Assembly (NCBI GenBank): GCA_013398955.1
Contig: VWPU01000963.1
Coordinates: forward strand, 1-64,000
Origin: Callaeas wilsoni
Taxonomy: Eukaryota > Chordata > Aves > Passeriformes > Callaeidae
Reading direction: 5' to 3'
Length of the DNA stretch: 64,000 nucleotides
A program made the translations under genes and the position numbers. The notes under the pieces are model-generated. The model had not been told where the DNA came from. It made no database searches and saw only the letters and a program-made list of their open reading frames with translations. Position 1 is the stretch's first letter. The number at the start of each line of letters is the position of its first letter. This document shows positions 21,771 to 34,659 of the stretch, one piece after another.

Positions 21771-24700
21771 TCAAAAAAGTCCCACCCCAAAGATCTGCAA
21801 TAATAGAAAATTGAACCCAACTGTAACTCTGGGAAAGGGAGATGATGTGCATGAGGCACTCCTTCATGTTTTCACTTTGCCATGGGGGCTTGCATGTGCT
21901 TTGGGGAAAGTTTCTTACATGTTTAGTGCATGCTGGAATATTTTCCACTGCCTGGGGAAAAATTCCGAGGTGCCAAAATCCACTGTCACCCTCAAGTCAC
22001 CTCTCCCTTTTATAAGTGCTGTTTGTGCTGATGGGTATCCACACTGTATTGGAGCTCCTGGTATCTCTCAGAAACTCAAATGTTGTGCAAATTACAACCA
22101 GGATGTTCAGGGAGCAGAATGTCCCTCTCTTAGCAGATGGCAGCAGCCCACAATGTCCTGTCATCAAAACATAAAACATTACTACTTTTGCATGCTGTGT
22201 TTGGGAACACATGCCAAAGAGTAGTTAGGTTTCATAGGCTCAGAAAAGTTTCTTCAGTAGGAAATAAGTTATTTGAAGGGTTTGGCTTTGGGAGGCTGCT
22301 TTTTTTTTTTTTTTTTTATTACCAAATAGATCTGTCTTCAATCTGCAAGTGCAACAGGTCTCTGAATATGGCATGGTCAGAGAGGTAGCCTGGAAAGGGC
22401 TGTACTTCACTACAGCAGAGCCCAAGAGTTTAAAAGGTCTTATAAACCTGTTTGGGCTGACTGATTGGGCATTGCTTTAGAGGCCTTTGCCCTGGGAAAG
22501 TTGTAGGGTCTGGCTGCTCTTGGGACAGGCACCTCAAGGAGGAGAGTTGGTCTGATGTGACTTTAGCTGAGTGCGGTTCCGCTGGGCGAAGCTCCCAGAT
22601 GATAAATGGTGCTGTACACGGAGTGTGCAGAAAAGACCATCCTTCCTCCTGGAGACAAATTACTTTCTAGTTTCTGCAGGCTAGATGGTTGTGATTTTTC
22701 CTCCCGATGTAATCTGTATTGGGTGTAATGTTACATAATGTGCGATTAAAGACTGGTGATGACTAAGAAGGTAAGTGATCAAATATTTTACCGGAGACAC
22801 ATACACACATCATTTATCTCACTTTTCTCACTGAAGAAATTAAACCAGTTTCCTTAGCTGTTAGTCCAAGCAAATGAAAGCCTGAATTTGATTAAGCATT
22901 GATCCTTCTGCCTCACTTTCTCCAGGAGATGTTATTCAAATTTTGGGATAACATCAGTCCTTTGAATGGCTCTCTTCAAGTCCCAGTCCATATGGTTTCT
23001 TTTGTAGAGCAAAGAAATCAAATCACTTGGGTTATTCTAGAGGTTGTAATGTTGTGGCAAGGAAGTTCTCATCCTTGCTACAGAGACCTGCTGGCCAATA
23101 TATTCTCCCATCGTAGATGGGAAAACTTGTGGTTTATGCCATCCTAGCGCAGATAATTTTACCCAAATCATGGCTCTGTTACACTTCAATTCTTCTGAAT
23201 ATGTAAGTCCCAAACAGGCTGCCAGTATGAATGATGAGCCATAACAACTGATGAAGCAAGAAAATCATCAGGACAGATGCCTTGAATGAGAGAAAACAAA
23301 GCCTTTTGTGCAAAGAATCTTCAGTATAAGATGGCTGCACATCTGCCCGTGGGCAGGGATGAGGATATTCCAGTCTTATATCCTGTTCCCTGACCTCTCC
23401 TGGTACTACTCAACTGTTCTTTGAGTTATTTGGGAAAGAGTAAATTGGCATGACATCAGCTTATTTCAACATCAAGACCTAAATCTGAAGAGCTTCTCCT
23501 CAGTGGGACATTCTCAGGGTTGGCCACATATCCTGAAGTTTCTTCCTCTCTGTACCTTGCCAAAGTTTTTGTAAAACTAGCCTCAAATCCAGCACTTTTC
23601 CAACAGGATGACTGCAGCACAGCTGCCATCCCAGCTCCTCCGTAGTCCTGGGCCATGCAGCAGCTTCTTCATACAGATGAGGAGGAACCCGAGCCAAGCA
23701 GCGAGGCGCTTAACGGGAGCATCACATCTGATATGTTGTTTTTTTTAAGTGCAATGAATTACACATTTCCAGCCACATTCAGAGCATTCCGTTTGCTCAT
23801 CACAAAAGCCACCAGCACAGCTGTCAACTGTCCCCCTGCCTCGTTCGATGGCAAGGGCTGTAAATAACCCCGTAGCCAAATTCTGGGTGAACAGCGTGGG
23901 TGTAAGGTGCTGCAATCCTGCTGCAAACTCCACTGTGCCAAGGAGGGAGCCCAGCATGGAACAGGACAGGACTTTTAATGTCTATGCAGTGACAAATGGA
24001 TTAGAGATGGAGTCACGCCACGGATGCTGAATAAGAATTGAAAAGTTTCCAAAATTTGGGGGTATTTGTATTAGTTTAAACTTTCAAAACTTTCCAAAAT
24101 ATTAATGTCCAGATTTTTTGGACTTCTCTGGCATGTACCAGAGGAGAGTGTGTGATGAAATATTTTTTCCAGGCTTTGCAACACGTCCCCTCACACAACT
24201 GTCCTCTGTGTTTTCCCTTCCGAACGCTGGCATTGGGATCGTGGCGTGCCGGCGGTGTTTGGTGAGCAGGCAGCCCTTGGGTTGCAGAGGTGCTTAACCT
24301 CCATGTTTTTGCTCCACTGAAGCTTCATTCTGTTCAGGCTGAAATATGAAGTGTTAAAAACTCCCATTTCCCTCCTTCCAGTTGCATTCCTGAGGGAAAT
24401 TTTGGAAGGCGGCCAAACCCAAAAGAAGGCAGGAGCCCTGTAGCAGAGTGGTGCAGCTGAGGCAGCGGGAACAGCCTGCGCTGGGAATGCCTGTGGCTGC
24501 CAGGGAATCGTGGTGCTGGCTGGCCACGGGGAGAGGAGCAGGAGCACCATTTCCTCTGCCCTTATCACCCGCTTCTGTGCCTCATTTCTTTTCTCTCTGT
24601 CATTCAGAGTCAAATCATGGGATCACAGCTCCCAGGCTCTTGGGGAGAAGGAATCAACACTCCTGGCCTTGTGCTAGGGAATAGCAGGAAAACGCAGCCA

Positions 24701-24848
24701 GAGGGAGCAGAAGGCAGGAAAATGTGCCCTCCCCACCTTGACCGCAGGCATCCGGAGCACAGATCTGCTCTCTCTCTCTGCACATCTCCTCACTTCCACT
24801 AGAAAACGTGAGCCAGTGTGGCACATTCTGCTTCAGGGCTGAAATGCT
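21771..24848. other. Intergenic, no gene seen
   Basis: There is a T tract at 22300-22317. The part 23640-23880 is compositionally even, with CpGs retained, and could be a conserved element. Otherwise nothing is recognised. Confidence 0.55.
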
Positions 24849-25101
24849 GGTGGAAGGGAGCATGGTTCCACTTACTTATATCAAGAATTTATGTTAGGGG
24901 GTAAGGGAGAAGAGAATCTTCTTAAATTAGAAATATGCACATAGAAAGATGAGGAAGCAATGAGTAGCAATGGTGGAAGGGAACATGGTTCCACTTACTT
25001 ATACCAAGAATTTATGTTGGGGGGTAAGGGAGAAGAGAAACTTGTTAAATTAGAAATATGCATATAGAAAGATCAGGAAGCAATGAGAAGCAATGGTGGA
25101 A
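24849..25101. repeat. Tandem duplication, 123-bp unit, two full copies plus 7 bp
   Basis: Copy 1 is 24849-24971 and copy 2 is 24972-25094, and the unit start (GGTGGAAG) recurs at 25095. The copies differ at about 8 of 123 positions (roughly 6-7%) with no indels, so the duplication is old. The unit is purine-rich and unique-looking, not a simple repeat, and no mobile-element ends are visible. Confidence 0.95.
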
Positions 25102-26983
25102 GACTGAAATGCATGGTCTCGGGTGTTCAGAGCCAAAGGTACACACAAAAATACACTTTGGTGATCAAGGGTTTGACATGCTTGAACAGTGTGTTAAACA
25201 CAAACCAGAAAAGGTCACAGAGACATTCATGAAAAGGTATTAGTCAAACAGACGTCCTTGTGTGGAGGTGGCAGAGTCTGCAGGGTGTCAGCTCGGACAA
25301 GCACTGTCCGTCCCTCCTGCAAAGGATGCTGAGCCTCACTCCCTCTTTTGAGGGTCTGTCAGTACCAAAGGCACTTTGGGGCAAACGAGGACTGAGCTGT
25401 GAGCAGGGCCCATGTCCAGCCCTGCTCGGGAAGGCTGCAGCGGATCAGCCTCGTGCTGTGTGAATAGTTGTCATCCTGGAGGGGAGCTTGGGCAGGTTTC
25501 AATCACCTTGGAGGGGACTCAGCTGCTGTAACTCAAGTGTGTCACACTCCACGGGCCAGCCCTGCCCTCCACTGCAGATGTGGGCTCTCACACTGGCCAT
25601 CCTCCCTCCCTGCCAGCCCCATGTCGATGTTCCAGCAGCCCAGAGAATCCCACCTGGCACTAGAGACTTAGGTTTCAGCTGCTGATCTTCACCCTCTGGG
25701 CTTTCATTCCTCCACGTACACATTGGCAAGCTGTCCCTCATTCCAAGAGCTTCTGGGAGGGGTAATTCAGGAACAGAGGGGAAAGACTTTATGGTCTCCA
25801 GTGTAAATTACCACTCTTAAGGGAAACAACATGCCCAGATTCTGAGATAAGTGGCTGTTTTGCTAATCAGAAAATGGCAGTAATGGGTCTAGATGTAATT
25901 GTGCTCCATTGGTACTATCTGAAATAACACAGAATGTTATAACCTGGAAGGACATTGCTAGGGCTGTGCCAGAAGGAATCTTAGTACAGATGTGGGTGAA
26001 ATTTAATAGAAATATTTTAGAGTCGAAAATCAGGCTGCTGTTTTCTTTCTCATCTGTGTTTTAATAGAGCCATTTCTCCCTGGAACCTGGCCATCAGTTC
26101 TGTCTCCTGAAGCCACTCTGAGCCAGATTCTGCTTGAGGCACGTGTGAGATGCCATGAAAAACCCTACCCCAGCCACTGTGATTTGTGGTATGGAGGCAC
26201 AACACTCCTTTCAGCAGCAGTGCTGAGGAAAACTTCTTGGAGAGGTTTATCCTTTTTTTCCACATGGGAGTGTTTTCACTGTACCATCTCCAAGAAAACT
26301 CTGCTCTGACTTTGTTTGGCTCTGCCTTTCCTCAAATATGCAATACATCACCTGCTTTAGTGAGTTTTCTTCACAAAATGGGCAGTTTCCTTTGTTTTTC
26401 TGGTGGAAATATCTGCCCAGATCTGATGAACAGGAATGAGATTTTCAGTGTTGGGCACTTCAATGCTGCAGAGCCAGTGCTTGAGCTCTCAGAGGCAGCA
26501 AGTTGTGACCTGTCCACAGGGAAAATCCCTTCAACATAGGATGCTCCATCAAAAGGAGAGGGCATGTGTTTCTTGAGGGAACAAAACCACACCTGACTGA
26601 CACCTTCCAATGGGGTCTCAATCCTGAAATGGGCTGGGAGCAAACAATGAACTTTTGAGGACTTTTACATTTAAAAAAAAAAATAACGCAGGCAGTGCAT
26701 TGCATGATTTTGTGGCAAGTTTTTGTGGCAACTTTTTGCCACCTGGGCTCTTTCAAGAAGTTCAGATTTCTTTCTCAGACTATGTGCTAAAAAGCAATGA
26801 CTGTGGAATTTTAGCCACTTTTATCTCATCAATGCAGTGTGTTATTTTATGCATCTGAATTATTCCAAGATAACAATAAGCCTAGGTTTTACTATAGCTT
26901 GTCATAATAGCACATGCAATTTTAAACAAGTTTACTTCTCTAAAAAAATGCATCTAATTTAAATGAAAATTATATTTACAATC
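25102..26983. other. Intergenic, no gene seen
   Basis: A GC-richer part at 25260-25660 carries overlapping open frames without recognisable product. The remainder is AT-rich with no named feature. Confidence 0.55.
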
Positions 26984-27007
26984 CAACTGGAACTACAGTT
27001 CCAGTTG
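26984..27007. repeat. Perfect inverted repeat, 11-bp arms, 2-bp spacer
   Basis: CAACTGGAACT, then AC, then AGTTCCAGTTG: a perfect 11-bp palindrome able to form a hairpin. Each arm contains an E-box-like CAACTG / CAGTTG (MYB- or bHLH-type core). No longer stem extends it. Confidence 0.9.
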
Positions 27008-29990
27008 CTGTGGAATCCAACTCATTTCTAAAGCAAGAAAGTCCTAGGGACTATTTTTTTTCATCACTAATAAATTTCAGCTTGTTTTTTAGTCTAAATG
27101 TGTTTAGCTTGAGTTTGCAGCTACCAGATCCTTCTGTACCTCAGCCTGTTGGCCTAAAGAGCCCTCTGCTGTCAGAATTTCCTCTCTTGCTATTATGTGT
27201 AGGTGATAACAAAACTATTGCTGAATTTTCATTTTACTGAATTACATAGGCTGATCTTTGCACTACAAAGCAGGTTTTTCCAAATGCTGAATTATTTCCT
27301 TGGCTCTTTTTTGGAATCAGTTTCAGGCTGCTCACGTGTCTTTGCTGTGTTTGGCAGGCAGGGAGCCCTGACTCCTCTCTGGGGAGCCACAGGAGGAGGA
27401 GGATGGTGGTGGTGGGACAGCAACTCCGGCACTGCTGGACTTCACTGGAGACAAAAATGGACAGGTTGATAATATGTGAGCCCTGCCATTTCTTCAAATG
27501 TGATTTATATTTACACAGTTACCATTTGTGCATTTTGCCAAAAGAAGAGGCTGAAAAACTTTCAGCTGTGACAATTTTTTTCCAGCCTAAAATTTCCCAA
27601 TCTCTCCTTCTTTGTGTGAGCCCAAAGCACTGTCCAGCAGGACTACAGTTTATGAAACCTTTTAATCTGAAAATTAGTGGTGAAGGAAAAAAGGTGTTCT
27701 GAAGCATCAGGCATCTTTTCAGATTAAAACCTCTGTTCTCCAAATTGGTGGCATATGAATTCATGGCATGTGTTTCCTATCATATAATCACTGGGAGAAA
27801 TATAAAATAAGGGGAAGTAATTTATTTTGAGGCCTTAGAAAACAGCTCTGGAGCTCTTTTCATACCTCCTTCAGTAATTACACCTGAAAACATCGTGCGC
27901 ATAGTATAAAATCTGTCAAGCAAACAGATGCTTAGCTTTAATTCCCATCTGGCTTTGGGGACTGCTGTGAGGCTGAAGCTTGACCTTGAGGATTTGAGGT
28001 GCAACCTCCTCAGGTGTATGAGGGACCACCTGTATCCAGAGGGGTCTCAACTCCAGTGGTGTGAAACCAGCTCCCGAAAGTACAGGAAAGGCAAATTGCC
28101 CAGAAATGTGCTCTGTGACCCATACATGCCCTGTGGGTAATGTGGGGTGTGCAGATTATTTGGAATGAACTTTCAAAGAGTTGAGAGTAGTTTTGTCCTG
28201 TGTGTGACACCCACTGCTCAGGGTTTCTGTTGTGCTGGTAGGAATCATTGCCTTCCAAACCTGCTAGTTCAGCCTCTGGCACTGAGCCCTGCATCACCAC
28301 TACAGCGTTCACCTAACACAGGCACCTGAGCTGTCCAGGTAAAAGTTATAATTCATCTCACCTGGGTGGCCTAAATCGAGCCAGAATGACACCAGCAAAC
28401 TCTGAAGATTCGAAAATGCTGGGAGCCAGCTAAAATCTCAATAACTTCTAGAAGAATTTCTTTCTATAGTTTTTTTTTTTTAAACACCCGAGAAACTTTT
28501 GCATTTATGTTAGGGTTAGCCAAGGCATATCTGAACTGTAAAACTTTAATATTTTCATGTCAAAAATGATTTTGCTAAAGTTAACTTTTCCCATACTTTG
28601 ACTTATCAGTTTCAGTCGTGGTGGTGTGCATTTCTGTTGAAGTTTTATTACATTATGTTGGCAGCACATTATGTTTTTTACACATGGATTTGATTGAGAA
28701 ATGAAACTGGAATAAGAATGAGGTAGCAGCAGCATCTGCTGGGAGACGCAGCTAGTGCTGGTGTCAATCAATCTGATTGATTAAATATGGTGGCACACAT
28801 TTTATTAAAACAAAATGCTCTCCCTGAAGAAGACTATTATGCCAGTATAATACACAGCTTTCCTAAAGAACATTACAAAAGAGGTGGTCTGTTTGTGACA
28901 TACAATGCTTGTAAATAACTGGAAAGAACTGAAGAGTTCAAATTACATTGGGCTGCTCATGGAAACAGCTATTTTATTGTTTTGGCATGTGGTAGCTGGT
29001 ATTGTTGCATTGGCAAGATCAGCAGCACTGATGGAAGTTGAATTATTGTGCGGGACCACAAAGGGTTTTACGCACTCGCTGACGTTATTGAACAGGTCCG
29101 AGGCTTTCAAGTGCGTGGTGGCTTGAGACCAGGGTGCACGACAGGGCTGGAGACAGAGGCACTGCCTGCCCACCCCACGCCTCCAGCATGCTGGAATTCA
29201 TTTCCAGGCATCCTCCTGGCTCTCATTGCAAGGACGGGTGTTCACAGTGCCAGCCTGACAAGCCGACTCCTCTGGAAATGGACAGCCATCAGAGGCACGA
29301 TTCCCTGCCCTCCCAGGTGCAGACATCTCCACCTTGCCTTCCTCTTGCAGGAGCAAACAGGACCTGCAGCCCCTGCACCCCAAAATACAGCTGGTGGCAA
29401 AAGAAACCATCTTGTGGTGCATTCTCTGCTGTCCCCAGAGGAAGGTCAAGAGAAAAAATTACTCATATTCCTTGAGATGTGCTTGGAGGCTGTAGTGGTG
29501 GAGAATTTAGGACACAATAAATCCTCACAGTTTTTCCCATCCACCTAAAATTATGGCTTCTGCTGGGTATTTAAAAGAGTCCAGTAGTTTTCCACTAGAT
29601 TCACTTGGGCTGAGGTTTTACCCACTTCCACTTATATTCTCCACATTAAGATGAATTACGAAAATTCTTAACCAATGTCAATATTTTACTCACTTTCCTC
29701 CAAAGATACACATTCATAATGTAACATCGGCTTCTGCTTGCTACATTCATCCTCACTAAATGTATCCAAATAATATTTGCTTCGGTAAATAATATAAATA
29801 TAAACAAACATCTGGAAAATAGAAGAGTGCTACGTCCTACTCTTGATGAGTGTGATGACTCTGGGATGGAACAAGTGTAGGCTGGGAATAGAAATACATA
29901 TAACAACACAGCAGAGAAGCATAGAAAACATCAGGTTTTGGTTCGTTCCCTTTTCATTTTTAATGCTGGCTTTCTCGTGGTACCTCCTAT
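27008..29990. other. Intergenic, no gene seen
   Basis: The stretch 28930-29120 has even composition and several CpGs and might be a regulatory element. An open frame of 166 codons at 29048-29548 (+) overlaps a second one in another frame, typical of GC-rich chance frames. Nothing is recognised. Confidence 0.5.
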
Positions 29991-30134
29991 GCATCAACTC
30001 TTCTAGGTAGAGTTAGATGCTATGGATCTCCTCATCTAGTTTCNGCTCTTCTAGTTAGAGTGCAATTCCTTGTCCTCATGGTAACTCCTATGGATCTCCT
30101 CATCTAGTTTCAGGGCAACTCCTCATCCTGTTTT
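29978..30134. repeat. Imperfect minisatellite containing the only undetermined base
   Basis: A 24-bp word (CTATGGATCTCCTCATCTAG followed by TTTC) occurs at 30020-30043 and again at 30088-30111, 68 bp apart. Shorter related words (CTCTTCTAG at 29998 and 30046, and CTCCTATG or CTCCTCAT variants) fill the gaps. An N stands at 30044, immediately after the first 24-bp word, so a copy may be collapsed or unresolved in the assembly. Confidence 0.8.
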
Positions 30135-32840
30135 ATTCCACTAGGAGGAAGCAGCCTGCTCTCTGTGCCCTGATGTCCAGGTACCCTCAATCCCACAAGC
30201 TGCTCCCCAAGCACCAACTGCTCTTTGGCCATCTAATTCGGGGAAATACTTTAGTGGGTGCTAGATATAAAACCAAGCTCAGCAGAGAATCTCAGCATAT
30301 TTAATGTGATGACTTCAAAACAACCTGAGCTGGCTTAGACAATATCTGTGTTGAATTTTTAATGGCAGATTCAGAACTATTTTTAAGATCCTACTGTTAT
30401 TTCTCCTGAGAGATCTTTTCTTAGCAATCTAAGTAGAAAATAATAATGAGGGAAAAAAAACTCTTGCTAGGCAACCTCTTCAATATGCAGATGGTTTCTG
30501 CAGTGACACTTCTGCTGAGGCTAATCTTTCGGGATTGAGATATTTTCAGAAATATCCATTTGTGGGTTTGGGGGGTTTTTTACTCACAAAGACACAGCTT
30601 TGTATATAAATCTTTTCTCCATCCCCACCCACTTATTTGGTGGTTTTGAGGCTTGCTAACAACTTTTTGCATGAAAAGACATTGCTGTTATACTTTGCAG
30701 ACCTCAGGAATGTAGCTAATAATGGTATTTGTACTTCTGCCTTCAGCCTCCATTTCATCATGGAGCTCATTGGCTTTCTTAAAGGTTCACTACCACCTGC
30801 ATTGTCTTGCAAACTTATCCCAGTGCAGAATTTCTCTGAGGAGCATCAGGGCTCTGATCTTACCATTTTACAGTGGGAAATGGTGTATTTTCGAATATCT
30901 TCTCAAAAAAAGTCACTGAGGTCATTCTGAGCACATCAGTCTTTGGCAGGTGACTCTCCCATTTTTTCTTCTAAGTTAGTCTCCTTTCATCCCCATTAAT
31001 CTTCTGTACTCCCCACCTTTGCGGGAGCTTCTCCATTTAGTTTCCTTGCTGCTTGGATGCCCCTGGGCTGGGAGACTTTCTGGTTTGTGGTGCTTATATT
31101 GTCATCCTGATGGAGAAACCCAAAGGCAACATAATCTCTGGATTTATGGTTAATGTGCAGAGACAGGACAGTGATGTGGGCTTGGGGGAAATGCCTCAGG
31201 TTTGCTGTACAGGCAGAGGAGGGGATGGTCACTTCAGACTTCAGTAAGCATCTGAATTAAAGCAAATGCAGTGACACCACCCCTTTTGATATTGCCTGAC
31301 AGTGCAAAAACGAAGATTGACATAAGAATTTGATTTCATGCTAAAATGCCAGACTGCACAGCAGTTCAAGAGCACTGAGTACCCCATGCAGGTGTAACTT
31401 GCAGCAAGCCCCAGGAGCAGCCTGGGCAGGAGAAATCACTTCAGCCATAAGGGTTAAATAGCTTAGAAACATGCATCATTTTTTAAGTAGCATAGAGTGA
31501 AATGTAACCGCTCCTAAAACATTCAAGAGCAGACTAAACATTGCTGAAAGAGTGAAAATAACGAGACATTATCAAGCCTTCTCTTTAAATCTTCATGAAT
31601 CTGCCAGTTTTACTACCAGAGGTTCATAGTTACAATTTTTAACCCAAAATGCTTGTTAATAACAACTGAAGTGCATAATAGGACTTTGATCCATATTTGG
31701 ACACATCTGCACATGCTGGCATGGAAAGACTTTAACTTGCTGCTGGCTATGATTAGCCCTAAGAGAAATATTTTGTAGAGTGGCTCTATGAGATTTTAAT
31801 CTCCTGATAGCTACTGAAAGTTAATAACATATATAAAAACATAGCTAAAATGCAGTTCTTATGCTTTCAGACAGGCCAAGGCACTGATCTGTGTTAGCTA
31901 AAGTAGGTAACATCTGCTCTGGGGATCCTGACCAGAGACACAGCATCAAACTGGGACCTACTGACTTCTGCACAGTCAGAATTTTGCATATTATGAACGG
32001 GATAAAACCCATGTTAAGTGTAAACATTTATAAGACTATTAAGCAGTTGAGTGCTCGATCACCACCACACCTCAAGCGCTTTTGCTAGGCACAATGGATA
32101 GCAGCTTCTCTTTTTCCTTCTTGGGACTCGAAAGCTATTTCTTGATAAGGAAAACGCCCTTGAACAATGCAGTAGGAGGTTAGACCAGCTGGAGCTCTGC
32201 TTTGTGGTTAGTTATATTTTGGAATCCTAAGCAGCTGTTTGCCTATGTCTATATTCATTAGACAGGGATTTAAAGCAAAAAGTACACCATTCATTATTGT
32301 TACCGCAGCACAGACCTCCACAGCCAGCCCTATCAAATAATGCAAACCCAGTGAACAAACAACCAACATAATTTACTGTCAGCTTCTACAAAACCCTGGA
32401 AAAAAATCTCCACAGTCCAAAATATCGTGGGTGGTTTTAACAACGTTGTCCACAGTGCATGAAATGCAATATTTTGGGGGTAGTAATTGCCGTTATTTAA
32501 ACCTCAGAAAGCCGCAGATTTATATTTGTTCGGTTTCCCCTTAAGCTGGATAATAAATCTGTACAGCCTCTTCCAGGCTTTTTTGTGTGTCTCTTTTTTT
32601 TTTTTTTTAAAGAAAGACTTCTGAGATTATAATATCTGCCTATATCAGGTTTGGGTTTTTTGGTTTTGGGAGTTTTTTTTTGCTTTTTAGAAATCACAGA
32701 AAAGACTTTAACTGCTGGGTTGTTCTATATGGAGCAAATTCTGCCCTTAGACATCCCATATGTACTGAAGATAGCACCACAGATACATATGCAGAAACCA
32801 GCAGTCAATTTTGACTCAGAAGATAATACACCAACTGTGT
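30135..32840. other. Intergenic, no gene seen
   Basis: AT-rich sequence with a T tract at 32594-32608 and G/T homopolymer-like text at 32645-32690. No coding or mobile feature is recognised. Confidence 0.6.
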
Positions 32841-33030
32841 ATTAAGTTTAATGTAGATTAATGCGAGTTGCTTTCCTTTGCATGTATGTACACAGGTACA
32901 AATAATTAAGATTAATTCCACTGGATATAATGGCCTTCACTGTGCACGGTGCCATAAAATTCTTCTTTAATAGCTGTTAATTGGATGTATTTACTTTGAT
33001 GGTGAAGTCCTGATTAGTCTTGTTACCCTA
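32841..33030. promoter_or_regulatory. Homeodomain-motif-dense block, candidate enhancer
   Basis: The block has several TAAT/ATTA cores in 190 bp (TAGATTAATG, AATAATTAAGATTAATTCC, TGTTAATTGG) without simple-repeat character. It is assigned only by motif density. Confidence 0.22.
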
Positions 33031-34659
33031 CAACCCCTTCCCCCTCCCTTTGCTCACTTTTGTGCTTAGGAAAAGATTTATAATAAGGGAATCACAGCTA
33101 CGCAGTTTATTAGCAAAAAAAAATCAATACCTGTATCTGTTTACAGGTATTAGAGGTTCAGCCAAAGAGGGGTGCTCTGCATAATATTTGAAGAGTAAAG
33201 ATGATGCATGTTTTCATTTTTGATTCTTTTCCCCATGCAATGTCTTTACTTGTAATAACTCAGATTTCTTACTTGATATCTTTTCTCTAATCTCCTTTCT
33301 TTGGCTTCTGCACTGAACCTGAGGAATTTCTCAGTGGTAACAGGAGGACCTAGGTACCTTCAGCAAGTTCCAGCTCCAGGACATCAGGCGGATGGCTGAA
33401 TTTAGGAACCGCGTCCATACAGTGATTCCATGTGTTTTTTTCTGGAAAACAGTCAGTAATTATTTTGGCATTTCTTTCCTCTGAAATACAGTAATCCTAA
33501 GCATAGAGGACAGAGCCTTCCATGTGTGCAAATCACAACATCTTCACTGCAATCTGGGTGGATATTTGATTTGTGCTGAAGTTCTGGACCTAGTTTTTTA
33601 ACTAGCTTGTTTTTAGCAAAGATACTTTGCATTTGTTATCTCCCAGGAGCACAGCTCTGTTTATGGAATTCGCAAGTGCCGAAGGAAGAAGTTAAAGGTA
33701 CAGCTGCAGCCAAGGCTCGTGTCTCAGAGCTGGGTTCTTGGGCACAGCTGCCCCACTCTCATCCTTGCTCCAATGTGTGTGGAACCACGGGCAGTTTTCC
33801 TGGGACACCAGCCCATGTGTAGCCAGTGCAATTTTTTCTATTTTATTTTTTTATTTATTTTTCTATTTTATGTACCTGAGTCCAGCCACCCAAGAGCTGT
33901 GAGAAAGCCAGGCCTGGCCCCTCCTGCACCCCTCCATCTTCACTACGGATTTCTGCTCCAGTGACCCAGCCTTACTAACACAAATCATCTGTACCATTTT
34001 ATCACTAATATACTGGTTCCTTTATTTATTTGGGCATGAACTCATCAGTTTACCATGTTTCCTTCTCCTGCTCATCTCATTGAAGAGAACAGGGCTTTTC
34101 CCTTCTCCTCCTGCCCCTTCCCATCTGCCCGGAGCCACTGACACTGTTGGGACACAGCCACACACTTTGAGGTGGTTTGCACTCTAACAAATATGTTCTC
34201 TATCCAGGACCACTTGAATTAAATGTCTGTGGGGTCTGGTCTACTGCCAGGAGAGCTTTGGTAGGACCTGGTCCAGCCAAGGACGGGCTTCTGCCTTCCT
34301 CCTCCTCCTCCTCTGCCCTGAGTTTAGTGAGTCAGCACACTCCAGCAGCAAAATGGGATTCCTAAAAATGAACGGGTTATAAGTGACCATCCTGATTAAA
34401 AATTACTGCATCAAGTGCTCCACAGAGGACAGGCTAGCACTGCTACTTGCATGAATCACTGCTATTTATGTCCTTTAATTAGGAAAACTGCAGCACAATG
34501 CAGGTTTTAGAAGATGTCTTCTGACAGATCCTCAGGGCTCCCTCTGATTTTATCTCTGCGTCCAAGCCTGCTGCTTATATTATTTGGCTCTCTTACTGCA
34601 GCCAGAGGAAGTCCAGATAGGGCCAATTCCTAAAGTGTTTAAATCTGAGAAGCCCCATC
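33031..34659. other. Intergenic, no gene seen
   Basis: A T/A-rich low-complexity stretch lies at 33826-33870, and a short TCC microsatellite near 34297-34312 (CTTCCTCCTCCTCCTCCTC). Nothing else. Confidence 0.6.

Noticed and set aside
22300..22317. T tract preceded on the minus strand by AATAAA
   Set aside because: The AATAAA is directly continuous with the A run, so it carries no independent signal for a retrocopy.
29048..29548. Plus-strand open frame of 166 codons
   Set aside because: Another frame on the same strand is open across much of the same stretch, a sign of GC-rich sequence rather than coding constraint.
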